The position numbers and the translations under genes are program-made. Of a stretch of 64,000 nt of DNA, positions 10,642 to 23,165 are shown in pieces. The notes under the pieces are model-generated. The model made no database searches. It was not told where the DNA came from and saw only the letters and a list, made by a program, of their open reading frames with translations. The first letter of the stretch is position 1, and each line of letters opens with the position of its first letter. The stretch covers positions 7,130,001-7,194,000 of the forward strand of contig OZ234501.1 in assembly GCA_965153455.1 (NCBI GenBank), in the 5' to 3' direction. The stretch comes from Sphagnum compactum (Eukaryota > Bryophyta > Sphagnopsida > Sphagnales).

Positions 10642-11770
10642 GGTCCTAAAATAAAAAGTTTAGGTAGTTTAGGAATTTTGGGATAAAAAACTTAGGTAAT
10701 TCAAGGTAAAAAATTTAGGTAACCTACAGTAAAAAGCTTAGGTAACCTACAATAAAAAGTTTAGGTAACTTACAGTAAAAAGCTTAAGGAGCCTAAGCCT
10801 TTTACCTTAAGTAAAATTTTTAAACTATCCTTTTATGTTTTTGGCTAAACTCTGAAAACCTCCAAAATCACTTAGTTTTTTTTAATTTCTTTTTTTGGTT
10901 AAATTGAGTAATGAAAAAATAAAAGGTTGCCCTTATTGCAATGTCCCCCCACCCAAAAATTAATATACACAGCCAAAGCTCCAAGTTAAATATGTAGGAG
11001 AGTTTTTAAGGTTTAGATTTAACCAAACTGTCTAGAATCCAAAAGTGTTTGTGGCCATTACAATGAGCAAAATAGATTTCAACAATGGCACTATTATTAT
11101 TGTATTTCTTGATTTTTTGAAAAATTTTAGTCTTGTGTTGCTTCACTTTGTACAATGTTTCTAAATTAATATTTATGGCATATTGTTATTTATTATTACA
11201 TATAAAATTAAAATTTGCTAGAAACACACATTTTACAATGAAATGACAGAGTTTTTTTTCCCCAATTTTTAATTCAAATTTTTTTTCTAGGTTTTCGAAA
11301 CAACAATTTTGAAACCATCAAATTTCCACAATAGGTTCTAGCTTATTTTTATTTATTAATACCCCAATTCGCCCCATTTGAAAAAATAAAAAAATTAATT
11401 TGTAATAAATTGCAATAAGGGGAGCCATTTATTTCTTCATTGACTCAATTTTGCCAAAAAAAGAAATTAAAAAAACTAAGTGATTTTTTGGGTTTTCAAT
11501 CGCCAAAAACATGAAAAAAAATTCACCAGATTTCTAGACTTGGTTTCCAAAGTTTAGCCAAAAACATAAAAGGACAATTAAATTTTTTTTAGTTGAAGTA
11601 AAAAGGTTTAGGGTAAAAGGCTTAGGCTATCTAAGCTTTTTACTCTAAGTTCCCTAGGCTTTTTACCCTAGGTTACTTAAATTTTTGATTTACTTAAACC
11701 TTTTATCTTAGGCTACCTAAGCTTTTTATCCCAAAATTGGTAGGTTGTTTAGACTTTTTATTTTAGGACC
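10642..11770. mobile_element. Foldback-type element with long internally repetitive terminal inverted repeats
   Basis: The left end GGTCCTAAAATAAAAAGT is repeated inverted at 11770. The two arms (about 10642-10945 and 11410-11770) match over roughly 300 bases. They include AAAAACATAAAAGGACAAT-type sequence and a TTGCAATAAGGG block near the inner ends. The outer half of each arm is made of about 21-bp direct subrepeats (AAAAAGCTTAGGTAACCTAC and variants). The central 450 bases are AT-rich with no ORF. Long TIRs made of tandem subrepeats are the hallmark of Foldback elements. Confidence 0.75.
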
Positions 11771-11794
11771 TTATGGGTTCCCAAAAGTGAAGGG

Positions 11795-11812
11795 GGAGGG
11801 GGGGGGGGGGTG
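11795..11812. repeat. poly-G tract
   Basis: A run of G residues broken once by A just outside the Foldback element. Such tracts often vary in length. Confidence 0.8.
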
Positions 11813-14800
11813 TTTGTAGGTGTAGCTGATGAATGTGTTGTCTTGCTTCCTAAAGATTAAAAACCTCCTTTGATGTTTCTAGTGTATTTAGAGAGCATTT
11901 TGTAGGCATTTTGGAAAACATTCATCTTCTTATTTAGGGTAGGAACCACAAGGCTCAAAAGGGCCAAGGGGAAACAACAAACAACCCTTTTACTATTAAA
12001 GTGGGGGCAAAATTTGTCAAAAAAAAACATAAAAATGAATATAAAAAATAAATTAGTTTCATTGAAATCCATTGTATTTTCCTTGTGAATAAGTATGAAG
12101 CTCCAAAAAAAAAAAGTAACAATGTTGTTATGTCCAAAACTCTTTTGTAGTTTATATGCAAATCTATTCAAGAATCAAAATTCTCTAGCATTGTAAATGT
12201 TTTAAAACAGTAATATATGTATTTTATTCGTTTTTTTTTTACTATGTATAAATCATAGGTCTAAATAGTGAAAGAAGAAATTGGTGCAAGTGGTATAATA
12301 ATATTTGAATATTTGAAAGAAAATATGAATTACATTTAACTATAAAATCTTTGAATTGACAATGTAAAACCTTGGATTAATCTAATTTATTCCTTGACCA
12401 TCTGATTATATTTTACAATTGTTGTTCAAAACAAATATTATACAACTATCTCTCCCAAATCCTAGCTACTTCATTCATTTCCCTTACTCCCCTATATGGA
12501 CATGAAAAAACACATTAACATGTGCCTTTTCATGTGAATGTTATATAATAAAATCAAATTTGAGATTAACATTCATAATGATGAACTATTGGAAACCATA
12601 TGTGAACATACAAAGGATATAAAAAGAAAATAAAAGGGGGGAAGAGAGGAGATATTATAAAACTTGATGCATCATTGTGAGTCCCCCTAATGTAAATGAA
12701 ATTTGGAAAGTAATATCAATCATTTGTTTTAGAAAATGCAACTTTACAAATACATACAAGATTTTCTTTTGTGCTTCTATTAATTAAAGTTGAAATCTAT
12801 TGCATTCCATATATGTTTTTAAATGATTAGAATAATTAAAACTTTATGTTTATATAAATAATTATAAGCCTCCACCTTCTTCACCATTATTCTTACCTCT
12901 TTCTCATACAAGTGAAATTAAATGATCAAAAAGGTAAATTTAAAAATTAATTGAAGTATTAGCATATATTCCTTAATTTTTAATTTTGGTTTAAGATTTT
13001 ATATTTATTAAAATTATTATTAAATTGATAAACCTCCATCTTCTTTACCATTATCTTTATCTTTTTCTCACATTTTCAAAGTGAAGCTTACAATTTTAAT
13101 TTTAAAACTTATATAATTATTAGAGTGTGTTTCATAATTCAAAGCTTTTTTCTGTGGCCACAGGGTCCTAGCTTAGACTTGTAGTGCAAAAATCATTGAA
13201 TATTGAAAAATCTGTCATTGAAAATTCAATAAAATGAAAAAAAAAAATGTTAAGGAGATTAGAGTGTGCTCTTAGTACTCTTGAAAAACCTTTGATGAAT
13301 TGGGTTATGGAGATGACTTTGCAATTTTTAGACCTAAGGTGTGCAAGATATTGCATTTTGAGTATTTTAGACTTGAAAATTAATTAATTAATTTTTAATT
13401 TTTTTCGCAATTGGGCTGTATCATCAAGGCCTTATTCACACTTGGGCCAATGGCACATGCCACACTAGTTTGAATGAATATATAAAAGTTGGCCAAACAA
13501 TATTGGTTAGCTTCCGACATACCAATAGCCTCCCATGCTTGCAAGCTGAATGGGTTAAATGTACATCCAAAACAACTTTTCTCCATTACTTGACATATAA
13601 CATCCCTCTCCATCCATACTTGGTCTTGGGTTTGCTCAACTGATCAAATACAAAACTACAAATATTTGTGTTTAGTTTTTTCGGTCTACTCAAAAATTGG
13701 ATTTATTGTAGTACTTTGTGGGCTTTGAACCACTTGTGTGCTGAATAAGGAATATGTTTAAAAATTTTAACTTCATCCGATGAATTTTTAATCTGGATTT
13801 TTGGCAAGTAAAAAATATCATTATTAAAAGCACAAAAGTTGTTGGAAGTTTCTTGATAACCATCTAGTTAGAAGGTTCATATTTAATATGTTTGAGTGGA
13901 CTAGGCCAAGGTTCAAATTTGGTTGTTTAAAAATCTGATTAGCGGAAGAGTTTATTTTTATGTGCTATTTTTCCCCTTTGTCATCTATGGTTTAATTTAG
14001 TAACTAAACTAAACATAGGCAATACTTTGGTTCTTATCATTTATGGTTGAGGTTGGTAAGTGGTCATGTTACATGATTTGGTTGTTTTGATGTTAAACTT
14101 GACACAACCGAGATGGATCATGACATGAAATATTATTGTGTTAAAGTTATGGACATGTTTTATAGATTAATAATTTAATATAATATTTGTAAGATGATGA
14201 CAAAAAATATATAAAACATTTTTGCGAAGGTCTCTAGAATAACAATTGGAATCCAATAAACTTATAATGAGAGAAAAGTTCATTGAGTCATAAGGAGATG
14301 TGTTAAGCTTGTTTTTTGTTTTTGCAATGAAGAAGTGCATGGAATATATTTGAATTAATGTGTTTTCTCCCTTTCCTTTTTCCTTTGTCTTACAATCTGT
14401 TTTACTAGTCTAAAATAGTTGACAATCCCCAACTTTTCCCTAGACATGCCCACCTCAGTTTGAAATTGGATCAAGTATTGGCATTTTTAGTTTTCAATCT
14501 CATTTTTTATGGAATCTCACTAGTACAGAAGAACTCTTATTCACAACCTTCCAATAATGTTCCCTTGATATTCACACAATGTTCACATGATGTTGGACCT
14601 TTGTTCCCATAATCATTTCATGATGCATCATCATCATTCACTATACAAATGTTGATGTAATGAATGCCCCATGATGCTGAGCGCTGCCTGTCTATAGGCC
14701 TAGTGTGCTTGCCAAGGGTGGCTTGCCCACATAATGGGCAGATATATGCTTGGCCATTCCATGCCATAAGGCACTTGGAGAAACTTTCTACTTGTGTATT

Positions 14801-15800
14801 TGGAGGGCACACTGTTATAAACTTAGTATCCATGAATGTCCATCCTAGAAAACAGGAGGGATCAAAAGCTTAGTCTGTAAGAGTGAGAGGCAAATTATGC
14901 ACTTTTGGAGTGGCATGTTCCGTGCATAATTTTCAGTTGGCGTCTTTCAATCAAAAGGAGGGTGCTAGCTCTTGTAATTTTCTTTGGGACTTTGCAAGGT
15001 GCCCAAAGCTTGTTTGTCAACAATTAGTATCATAACAATTCTGTCAACTTTGTTTCTGACTGCATGTCTATTGTCCCTCTCATCCGAGGGCAATGAAGCA
15101 AATGATGCTAGTGCAAGGGGAGGTTACTTCCAACTGTGTTCAAATTACATGCAAAAAATTTTAGGGTGCAAATTAATGGAAGAGAGTAAAATTTATGATT
15201 ATTTCAATACATAAAGAGGGTGCCAATAATTGGATTATGAAAATATGTCCAAAATATGCCTAAAAACATTGTGTACAAGCTAGGTTCCTGGAGCTTCTCC
15301 TTGAGAGTTTCTTGAGCTGGGTTCTAGTCGTTCATTCATGAGTATATGCAGGAGACTGTTCAACCCTTCGAAAATGCCCTAGCGTCTCTAGCATAATTTC
15401 CTGTACACCCAGATCCTGGATGCATCTGATCAGAGATTTGCGCTCACTTAATTCTGTAAGGCCACATGAAACTTCTCAACATTATGCACAGAAGCAAATC
15501 TTAATCCGATGCAACAACAACAACAACAATAAAACTGTACACTAGAGATACTATGTACATGTGTATTGAATTTACACGTACTAGCAAGGAGAAACAATGT
15601 TGAAGTCTGTTTGAATTGGGCTTACCAGTACTTAAGAATGTTGTGAAAAATACCTTCTTTTCCCTTGCAATGAGGAATTCCCAGTTTGCTTCCAAAAAAA
15701 GAAAGGTAAAAAAAAAAGAGAAAGAGGTTGTGAAATCATCGACAGCAATCCTGATATCCTCTAGCTAGGTCACAAAAACAATGTCGAAAAAATACTGGAA
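11813..15800. other. AT-rich intergenic region, no confirmed gene
   Basis: There is no recognisable gene. Two small frames stand out. At 13395-13613 on the minus strand, an ATG-started 72-residue frame reads in a protein-like way (NPFSLQAWEAIGMSE). At 14664-14873 on the plus strand, a 69-residue frame (LVCLPRVACPHNGQIYAW) does the same. I recognise neither and cannot say whether they are exons, remnants or chance. Confidence 0.5.
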
Positions 15801-15818
15801 TTCCCAACTATCACTGTT

Positions 15819-16791
15819 CTACAGCTTGGGATTCCAGGTTCTCGCGGATCCTCCGGGTGAATTTCTGACTTGAAAATTTTCTGCATTTGATGCAACAGAA
15901 TGGGTACTCTCCCCCGGGCGAATCCGAGTTGCAAATCTGCATTTGATGCAACAGAATGAGTACGTTCGGCTTCGAACGCCGTGAATCCCGCATTCTTGGC
16001 AAGGATGGGATTGATCAGGGTTTGGAACGGTAGGAGGTGGCGGCGTCAGAAATAAGACACTAGTGTCGGCGTGCGTGTAGTCCCATGACTGAATGTCAGA
16101 CATGAAATTGGTGCCTAGGAAGGCCACCATCTCCGATATTCGAACACACGGCGGCCACCCGAGCTTCGTAAATACCTGTATCTTTCCATGGCCTGCATGG
16201 GTGCTGTACTCAGTACTACGGAAAATTTTGGAACGGCTGCGTTTGAATGCCGAAGTAGGATGTGGTCCCGTTTTGCATGACATACAAAACCACATCCACG
16301 GATGTTTCTCAATAGATGCCAATGGCACAGGAGCGTCTACAGTTGCGAGACCTGCACACGACTGCAACATGTTAGTGAAAATTCATCACCCGTGGTTAAG
16401 TAAACTCCAGCAGCTTGCAGCAGAAAAAAATATGAAATGAGGAGAAAACTAGCTGATGGGTACTAGCGAAAAATACTCCCGAAATTACGATGATTGCATG
16501 CAGCATAATGGAATTTCGGGAGTTAGTTGCAGATTGCAGCAGAAGCAAGATGCACAAGAGATTGTGTCCACATGGAGGTTGTCTAGAAGGAAAACCACCA
16601 CAGCCCACTATATATGAGCTAGGTGGGTAATCCATAGTACAGCCGCAGCTCTTTACAATGTACTAGGAAACCAGAAAACTACTAGGAAATGGCAACGGCA
16701 AACATCGATCAAACAAACCTGAGAAATCTGTAGTGACCAGAGCTTTAATTAAAGCAGTCTGATCGGCCTTATTGGATGTTATCGGTTCCAT
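15819..16791 (-). CDS. PLATZ-type zinc-binding domain protein, two exons
   Basis: Exon 1 is 16719-16791 (MEPITSNKADQTALIKALVT...FS), with donor GTTTGT. The intron is 16352-16718. Exon 2 is 15819-16351. Reading phases agree across the junction, giving about 201 residues. The middle reads HAGHGKIQVF, then PPCVRISEMVAFL, SDIQSWDYTHADTSVLFL and C-x2-C-x12-C-x3-C (HPCQEC...YSFCCIKC). This follows the PLATZ order: HxxH...IQ, VRxSE, IQxY..N.A.VVFL, then C-x2-C-x10-C-x3-C. PLATZ proteins are plant-specific zinc-dependent DNA-binding transcriptional regulators in the nucleus. The N-terminal cysteine/histidine block is divergent. A 56-bp duplication alters the C-terminus. It could be a diverged or dying copy. 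Confidence 0.65.
15881..15992. repeat. 56-bp tandem duplication in PLATZ exon 2
   Basis: CTGCATTTGATGCAACAGAA occurs at 15881 and again at 15937. The unit also contains similar CCC-GG-CG and CCGGG stretches. Because 56 is not a multiple of three, the sequence that codes SFCCIKC in one copy is read in another frame in the other. Confidence 0.8.
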
Positions 16792-16957
16792 CTTCCCTCA
16801 AGATTAGCACAAGTACCGAAAGCTTCGGAATGGAATGAAGACGACTACTAAGAAGTTCACTCCAAAAGGGTTTGCGATTCCTACAGATCTCAGCCGCACT
16901 CAAACTATAGTGTGCAGAAATCCTGTGGGACATGCTAGCCTATGACGAATTGAGGCA

Positions 16958-16966
16958 TATTTATAG
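16958..16966 (-). promoter_or_regulatory. TATA box of the PLATZ-type gene
   Basis: The minus strand reads CTATAAATA, a near-perfect TATA box, about 167 bases upstream of the ATG at 16791. This fits a 5' untranslated region of about 130 bases. Confidence 0.6.
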
Positions 16967-17933
16967 TACTCGTCGCAACGGACGAAAGCCTCTGAAGCAC
17001 TTGTTGCTAGTCTCGGCACCTTCGATATTGTAGGTTCCATTGCACAGTTCTCCATATAGCTTTTCAAGGTCACCGAGACAGAATACTCTTGTATCCATAG
17101 ACCTTGCCGCTTGCTTGTGAAGTAGTGATTAGCAAGCTTGCGTAATATGGGTATATATCATATTGCAGAGATGATCTTAAACCGCTACTAATCAGTCAAG
17201 AGATTAATTGGTGCTAGGGAATCTCAGATCCGCAAGACCATGCTTTCATTTACCTTCGAGTTCCGCTCATTTTCTAGTCTTCTCATCTACGGGAATCGAA
17301 GGGATGTTGCAGTTGCGTAAGTACCAGCTGCATCAATCAATTTTGTACCCCTTCAGCTGAACTGGTCGTGACTCCAATGATATCGGCTTTTGTTAAGCTG
17401 ATTAGCACGCGGTAGCTGATCGATTGAATACAAAATTTCTCAGTTGTGATCAGAGCTTCATTTCATTATCTAATGATATTCCTGATCAATTCCTGTACTA
17501 GACAAGTTTCTTTGGGTAACATGCATGATCTTCTAATTATTTCAATGCCACATATATTTGGACTAGTTTAGTAATTGTCCCTTAGTTGTTTTGAAAGGAA
17601 GGATTTGTTTGAAGCTCATGTTCAAGCTCAGTAAGACAAATTACAGTTGTGCTTCATCACCACCTCAGTGCATAACTATGATCTTGGATAATTTCATGAT
17701 TTCCAATGCCGGTTTTGCTCCTCCGACCTTAGTGTTTTTTTATATAGATCTTCTGACTCGTAGCTCACCATGAGAGACTTAAGGCAAAGCAACAACAGGT
17801 GTGTCATTGAAGGGAAAAGTTGTTCTATTCATCCTAAAGAACTGGTGAAAATTTCTGAAGGTTTCGGAATGTGTTACCGTTCTTAGTTCTCACCTTACAC
17901 TTGGGTGTTCGGCAAGCTTGGTTCTTTTCGGTC

Positions 17934-18212
17934 TCAGGGCATTACACAAGTACTCAGTGAGATGTGACTGGTGCTGCGGTTGTGGAGTTCCTTTCCTTTG
18001 CTTAAGAGAATAGCTCTCACATTTTTCAGGTCGGTTGTTAAGGACTTTGGGTTGAGGGTTTTGTAACATTTCACCCATGCATCAGGTCTTCTAGTCTCAC
18101 TAATTTGTACTGAAAGTGTCGAGTTTTTCTCAGGTATGAAATTGCTATACGAAGCCACAGATGATAGAAGAGAAGAGAGAGAGAGCCACCCTAAACCCAA
18201 CAACAACATCAT
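17934..18212 (-). CDS. candidate small secreted protein, 92 residues
   Basis: An ATG-started uninterrupted frame begins with a strongly hydrophobic segment (MMLLLGLGWLSLSSLLSSVA) followed by a polar region. This looks like a signal peptide with cleavage after A-S or Y-S. The mature part of about 70 residues is basic, has two cysteines, and has no motif I recognise. It lies about 1.1 kb upstream of the PLATZ-type gene, on the same strand, in a less AT-rich patch. No TATA box is obvious. It may be a chance frame. Confidence 0.35.
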   Translation of the reverse strand: MMLLLGLGWLSLSSLLSSVASYSNFIPEKNSTLSVQISETRRPDAWVKCYKTLNPKSLTTDLKNVRAILLSKGKELHNRSTSHISLSTCVMP

Positions 18213-18600
18213 TTACATTATTGGTTGCCGCGTTGATGAACTCTTAAGTGCATCATGACTTCTTCCGAAAATGATTCTGGTTTTTTCTTGGGGCACAAAC
18301 TTTGATTTGCCATACCGTGGCTGATTGTTGAATGGTTGCCAGAAATTAATGGAAACTGGATCTTAACACAACCTAATTATGCTCTCCCAATCCTGCAGCA
18401 ACCAAATTTTATACACAGCCTTTTTGTATGCCAGCAGACACAGTCTGTAGTTTGTAGTCTGCCGATGGACATGGCACACAGGGATGGTCAAATGTGAAGA
18501 GTGATAGCATCAATTGGGTTAAAACGCCACCGCGAGCTCCGATTCCAGTCTACAGAAGAGCAGAGCTTCCATGTGCGCACTGAACAGCAGAAGAACAAAA

Positions 18601-18645
18601 GACGAAGAAGAAGAAGACGAAGAAGAAGGAGGAGGATGGAGGCAA
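18601..18645. repeat. (GAA/GAC)n microsatellite
   Basis: Interrupted GAAGAAGAAGACGAAGAAG and GGAGGAGGATGG runs. Confidence 0.8.
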
Positions 18646-18699
18646 TTTCAGTGTGATCACTTCTCATCCATAGAATCTTCATCCAACAGGACTAGATAA

Positions 18700-21675
18700 T
18701 GTTCACAATTCCCATCAGGATTGTAAATAATATACTCATTTTACTGTAATATAATTTCATCTAAAACTTCATTAATATTATAAACAACGATAAATCATGA
18801 AATTATATAATAAATTCTTTAAAATAATAATGAAAAAAGATTAGAAAAACACCCCCCCCCCCTTTGGATTAACCTTTATACAATATCTCTTTTGTTCATC
18901 TAATAAGTGTAAGTGAAATACTCATTTTAATGTAATGAAGTTTCATGCAAATTTTCATTAATGAATTAAATAATAATATATCATCTAAATATTCACTATT
19001 GTTTTAAAAAAAATTTACAAACCATTGGTTCATTTGATTACGTTGCACCCTACACAAGGAATTATTTCTAGTGGGTTCAAATTTGGTCAATTATTGAGTT
19101 TTGAGGAGGCATTTAGTGAGGAGAAGGCTACTTATGAGATGACTAAGGTCATTGATTTTAATTTATGTTTTTGTAATTTTGTGTTTTTGCTTTCTAGTTT
19201 TTCTATTTTTTCAAACTTTTTTTTCTCATATTTTGAGTTTTATGCAAAAACATTTCCATTTTGGTGAACAAGATGGAGGTGATGATGGAGCTATTGATGT
19301 TATTGTCTTTGTTGTTTTGTCTAAAGGCACATGAATTGTTAATCTTAGCCAACCTAATGGTTTTATTGGTGATGTTTCTAAAGTTCTTTTAACCACAATG
19401 CCAAAATGTGTCTTTCTTGATTCCATCCATGAAATAATGTGATAATCAAATAACATTATAACAATTAATGTTATTCATGCGACAAAGGTTGGAAACAAAA
19501 CCTAATGAAACTATTAGTACGTAGTTATTCTTTTGAATTCTATTAATTTATTTTTTAAATACGATTTGATGTATTTTTTAAATTAATAATTATTTATTTT
19601 TATTTGTAAAATGTTGAATATGTCATATTAACATGGACCTATGTCGTGGGATAGTAATCTGATTTGCATAATTTATTTTTTAGGTATAAAATGATGACTT
19701 GGTGCCCATTAACCTTCTTAGTCCTTTATTGTATTAAATTAAAATTGTGTTTTTAAAAAAAAAATTGATAATTGAAATTTTTATATTAAAGGTTTCTTTG
19801 CATTACATGACATCTATAAAAATTTATTTAATAGGCTGAGATTTAAAAGTAAAAACATTTGGTCATTAGTTGTGTACATGGTGTTTTATTGTACATGAAT
19901 ATTTATGTTAGACGAAAATCTTATATTGATGATTTTCAATAGAATTTTTCTTCTATTTTGGATTATAGTGTGTTTGGCATAAAGATTAAACATATACACC
20001 TTAAATAACTAACAATATTTAAACCTAATTAAATGTAGGACATAACATTATAGGCGATTAAAATGAATGGCAATCATTTTGCAAGCTTTATTGAAAATTG
20101 TTTGAATGTGGTAGCCATCATGTGGCCCTCCTTCTATTACCATGTTGAATTAAGTTTAAAAATTGAAATTAACATTTTAGTTTGGAATTAATTAAATACA
20201 TGTTTAGTGACAATATGCACATGTCACCTTTCTCAAAACTCCTTTTGGATTTTGATTCAATGCCAAAGTTTTCAACCTTCACAAACATGCATTTTTGTAA
20301 ATGTTGTTCATCATTTTTATATGAGACAATTTCGCCCTCAAAAGCACTATGGTTAAAGCTACCTTGTCCAACAAATCACAATGCAAATATGCATAGCTTG
20401 GATCTCCCATGTTCTTATTTGCAATTTGATTAAAGATGTCATACTTGTTAAACACCTTTGCTTGAAATGCAACATCTTTAATTCCAAAATCCAAATCATT
20501 CACCATAACAATTAATCTAGCTTCTGTCATTGCAATAATAAGTCCATTGTGCAAAGCAAAGAAAGTAAAACTTAATGAAATGAATTTGACAACAAACAAA
20601 TGAAGTAGCACAACAATTCACTTGGCAAAGCACATTCTTGAAAAAACAAACACTTGCAAATGAAGCAAAAAACAATAATGCAAATGAAAGTTTAAGCCAA
20701 ACACAATGCGCATTGTAGTGAAAGAAGGTAACAACAAACACACATTGTTATTTTAAGTTTGGGAGAAAAGTCTAAACCCTAACCCCTCATTATTGTTTTC
20801 TTTAATTGATTTTGATTATCTTTGACTTTAACTTAAGTCTACAGAATCTTATTCATGACTCAATGACTAAGTAATGATCTACTAATGAACACAATATTAA
20901 TACCCTAAGTCATCTTATGAGTTTTAACCATGCATGTCATGGTTCACACCCAAACCTTAATTTATCTTTTATTACTATATATAGCCACTCAATAGAAGTT
21001 CCAAAATGTTTCAATCCCAAGTCTAGGTTAGAAAACCTAAACCTTAAACCTTTTACTATTATTTTAGATTTTAAAAATTGTTCTTTCAATTTTTTACTTT
21101 CATCCAAATATGTTAAATATTTGGTTAAACATCAACTTTATGGTCATTTGCATCAAAATTTAGGTCACACAAAAAGGTTAAAAATTTTTATTTTTCCACT
21201 TTTGGTCATATGAATCAAGTATTTGGTTGCAAACAAGATTTTTTTAATTTTTAATTTTTTATATTTCAAATTAAGATTTTTTTGGTGGTGAAATTTTGCC
21301 ATGTTTGGTGCCAAAAAAAAATCAATTGTGTCTTGTACAAAGGATCATTACAAAGAATCTTATCCATTTCAACCATGCATTTGCAACTTGTGTCCAAATC
21401 AACCATTTTTGTGACTATAGAGGTGACTATCAATTTTATTTTTTCAAGGAATGATGGTAGTCAATAATAAAATTCAAATATTTTTCTTTTTAATAAATTT
21501 ATATTTTTCAAAGAGAAAAATATATTTGTGTACATTATTGAAATATTTTTAAGATTAAACTTTAATTTGTCATTTGGAAAAAAATCTTAATAAGATATCA
21601 AATATCAAAAATGATGTTTTGTATAATGTTAAACAAAATAGGTTAAATATAATGCACATTACTATTTTGTCACAA
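18700..21675. other. AT-rich intergenic region, no gene seen
   Basis: There are only short, AT-driven frames. A pair of similar blocks near 18735-18800 and 18905-18990 (AAATACTCATTTTA and TTCATTAAT) suggests an old local duplication. A minus-strand frame at 20279-20530 reads NDLDFGIKDVAFQAKVF and looks like a decayed coding remnant of unknown origin. Confidence 0.5.
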
Positions 21676-21680
21676 TAAAT

Positions 21681-21739
21681 GGGGTGGCTTGGTGGTAAAA
21701 GAATTGATTTTCATCTTTGGGTTCAATAATCAATCCCCA
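21681..21739 (+). repeat. tRNA-like SINE head
   Basis: GGGGTGGCTTGGTGGTAAAA resembles a polymerase III A box. GGGTTCAATAATCAATCCCC resembles the B box plus the closing acceptor-stem half. Spacing is about that of a tRNA, and the acceptor ends GGGG/CCCC can pair, but a proper cloverleaf is not formed. This fits a tRNA-derived SINE rather than a functional tRNA gene. Confidence 0.5.
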
Positions 21740-22878
21740 CAAATGACATGGTTTATGATCAACGATGGGATGTTGACTGAATATTCCTTACCTACATAGC
21801 CAATTTACATTAGATGCCTATTAAGTGAGCTTAGGTAGGCAAAATAGGTGACCTATCTAACAAAGTAACTAACATTTAAAGCCTAATCTAGATAATGACA
21901 TGTGTCAACATGATATAAATTGAAATTAATGAAATTATCAATAACATATAATATAAATAAATATAGTAATTTTATTTTAATATTTAAAAATAAACATGTA
22001 AATATAAATAATGTGATTACATTGTTTAGTTGTAAAATTAGTTGCAAAATGATGATGCAATGTCAGTTGGTTTGGATGGATGAAAAATTCATATAGTTCA
22101 CATGCTCATGTGACTACCATTACAACTAGGTGTCACCTATTGACTAGAATTTTATGTGATTTGTCCAAGGTGATTAGACCATGTAACAATTGCATGTGAT
22201 AATTGCGCCAAAAAACTACTTGTTAATCTAGTCATTGATTTGCAAATTCCTTGTAGTGGATTTATTTTTCAAAAAAATCCGCCAAACTCACCATATTCCA
22301 AGGGAAAAAAAGTTGAAATCATCATATTTAGACCATAGATTCTTGTAATATATAATGGGGTTTCGAAAAAAAGTTCCATTTGGGGGAGGGCTTTGCATGT
22401 TGTGTATCGAATTTTTAAAAAAAAAGTATGTTCAACATTATGGCAACTATTTTATCATAAATTATTGCATTATATACAATTGCCTATGAATTCATACATG
22501 ATTTCCTATGAACATATGAACGAGAAGTAGTGAAAGATGTATTTTTATTAGGCTTGATTCTTTTTTGCCCACTTCAAAAAATGAAAATATAAGAAAAAAA
22601 TGATAAAAATGGGTGTACCACCCAATAGTCTTTTGGGCAAAGTAGGAAAAAAAAACCCCCCAAAAAAACTCGAAGAAAATGGCTGAAAAAATATCAAATG
22701 TTCATTATATGTATTGAACAAAACTTAAGATTATTTCCATTTAAATTTCTTCATAAAAATAATTTGAAATGAAAAATAACCTTTGGGTTTGCTATTAGAG
22801 ATAACCCAACCCCACATGTTCAAAATCATCCCCAAGTATGTAAAAATAGCCCCTTTGGAAGGGAAAATCCCTAGGCTC
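21740..22878. other. AT-rich intergenic region, no gene seen
   Basis: I find no convincing gene or complete repeat in this stretch. Homopolymer A, T and C runs are frequent. Confidence 0.5.
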
Positions 22879-22884
22879 CACTTT

Positions 22885-23165
22885 ACCTGATCTCACCCAA
22901 CTCAGTTTGAGGTAGTGCTAGGTGTGTGGAAGGACGTGCCATATGTAGAGAGGTTTTGTGGAGGATACAATTTGGGGAAGGTTGAGAACGAAGAGCACTT
23001 GCTTCTTGTTTGTCCAAATACATAGAAAGTTAGAGAACACTTTTGTTCGACCCTGCCCCTCACCCACACTAGCGCTCTTGCTGAGCTCATGCAAACTACG
23101 AACACCGGTCGCCTTGGCCAAGTTTGTGACATGCTGCAAGTACTAGAGGACAATCTGTCCTCCAT
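22885..23165 (+). pseudogene. LINE-like retrotransposon C-terminal remnant
   Basis: The plus strand reads GVWKDVPYVERFCGGYNLG, then KVENEEHLLLVCPNT, stop, KVREHFCSTLPLTHTSALAE. A frameshift later gives VALAKFVTCCKY. C-x-x-C...E-x-E-x-H-x-L-x-x-C-P...R is the zinc-binding-like tail common at the end of LINE polyproteins. A stop and a frameshift show it is dead. The second cysteine is replaced by tyrosine. Confidence 0.55.

Noticed and set aside
14984-15214. hydrophobic, signal-peptide-like 76-residue frame
   Set aside because: It has no ATG before the hydrophobic segment and no good splice acceptor in place of a start.
16115-16312. alternative minus-strand frame RSSGGRRVFEYRRWWPS in PLATZ exon 2
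   Set aside because: It looked briefly like a PLATZ IQIRRSS motif, but the neighbouring frame contains the full ordered pattern including the C-x2-C...C-x3-C end and joins exon 1 in phase.
21681-21739. functional tRNA gene
   Set aside because: A and B boxes are present but the arms do not form a cloverleaf with a usable anticodon stem, so a SINE is more likely.
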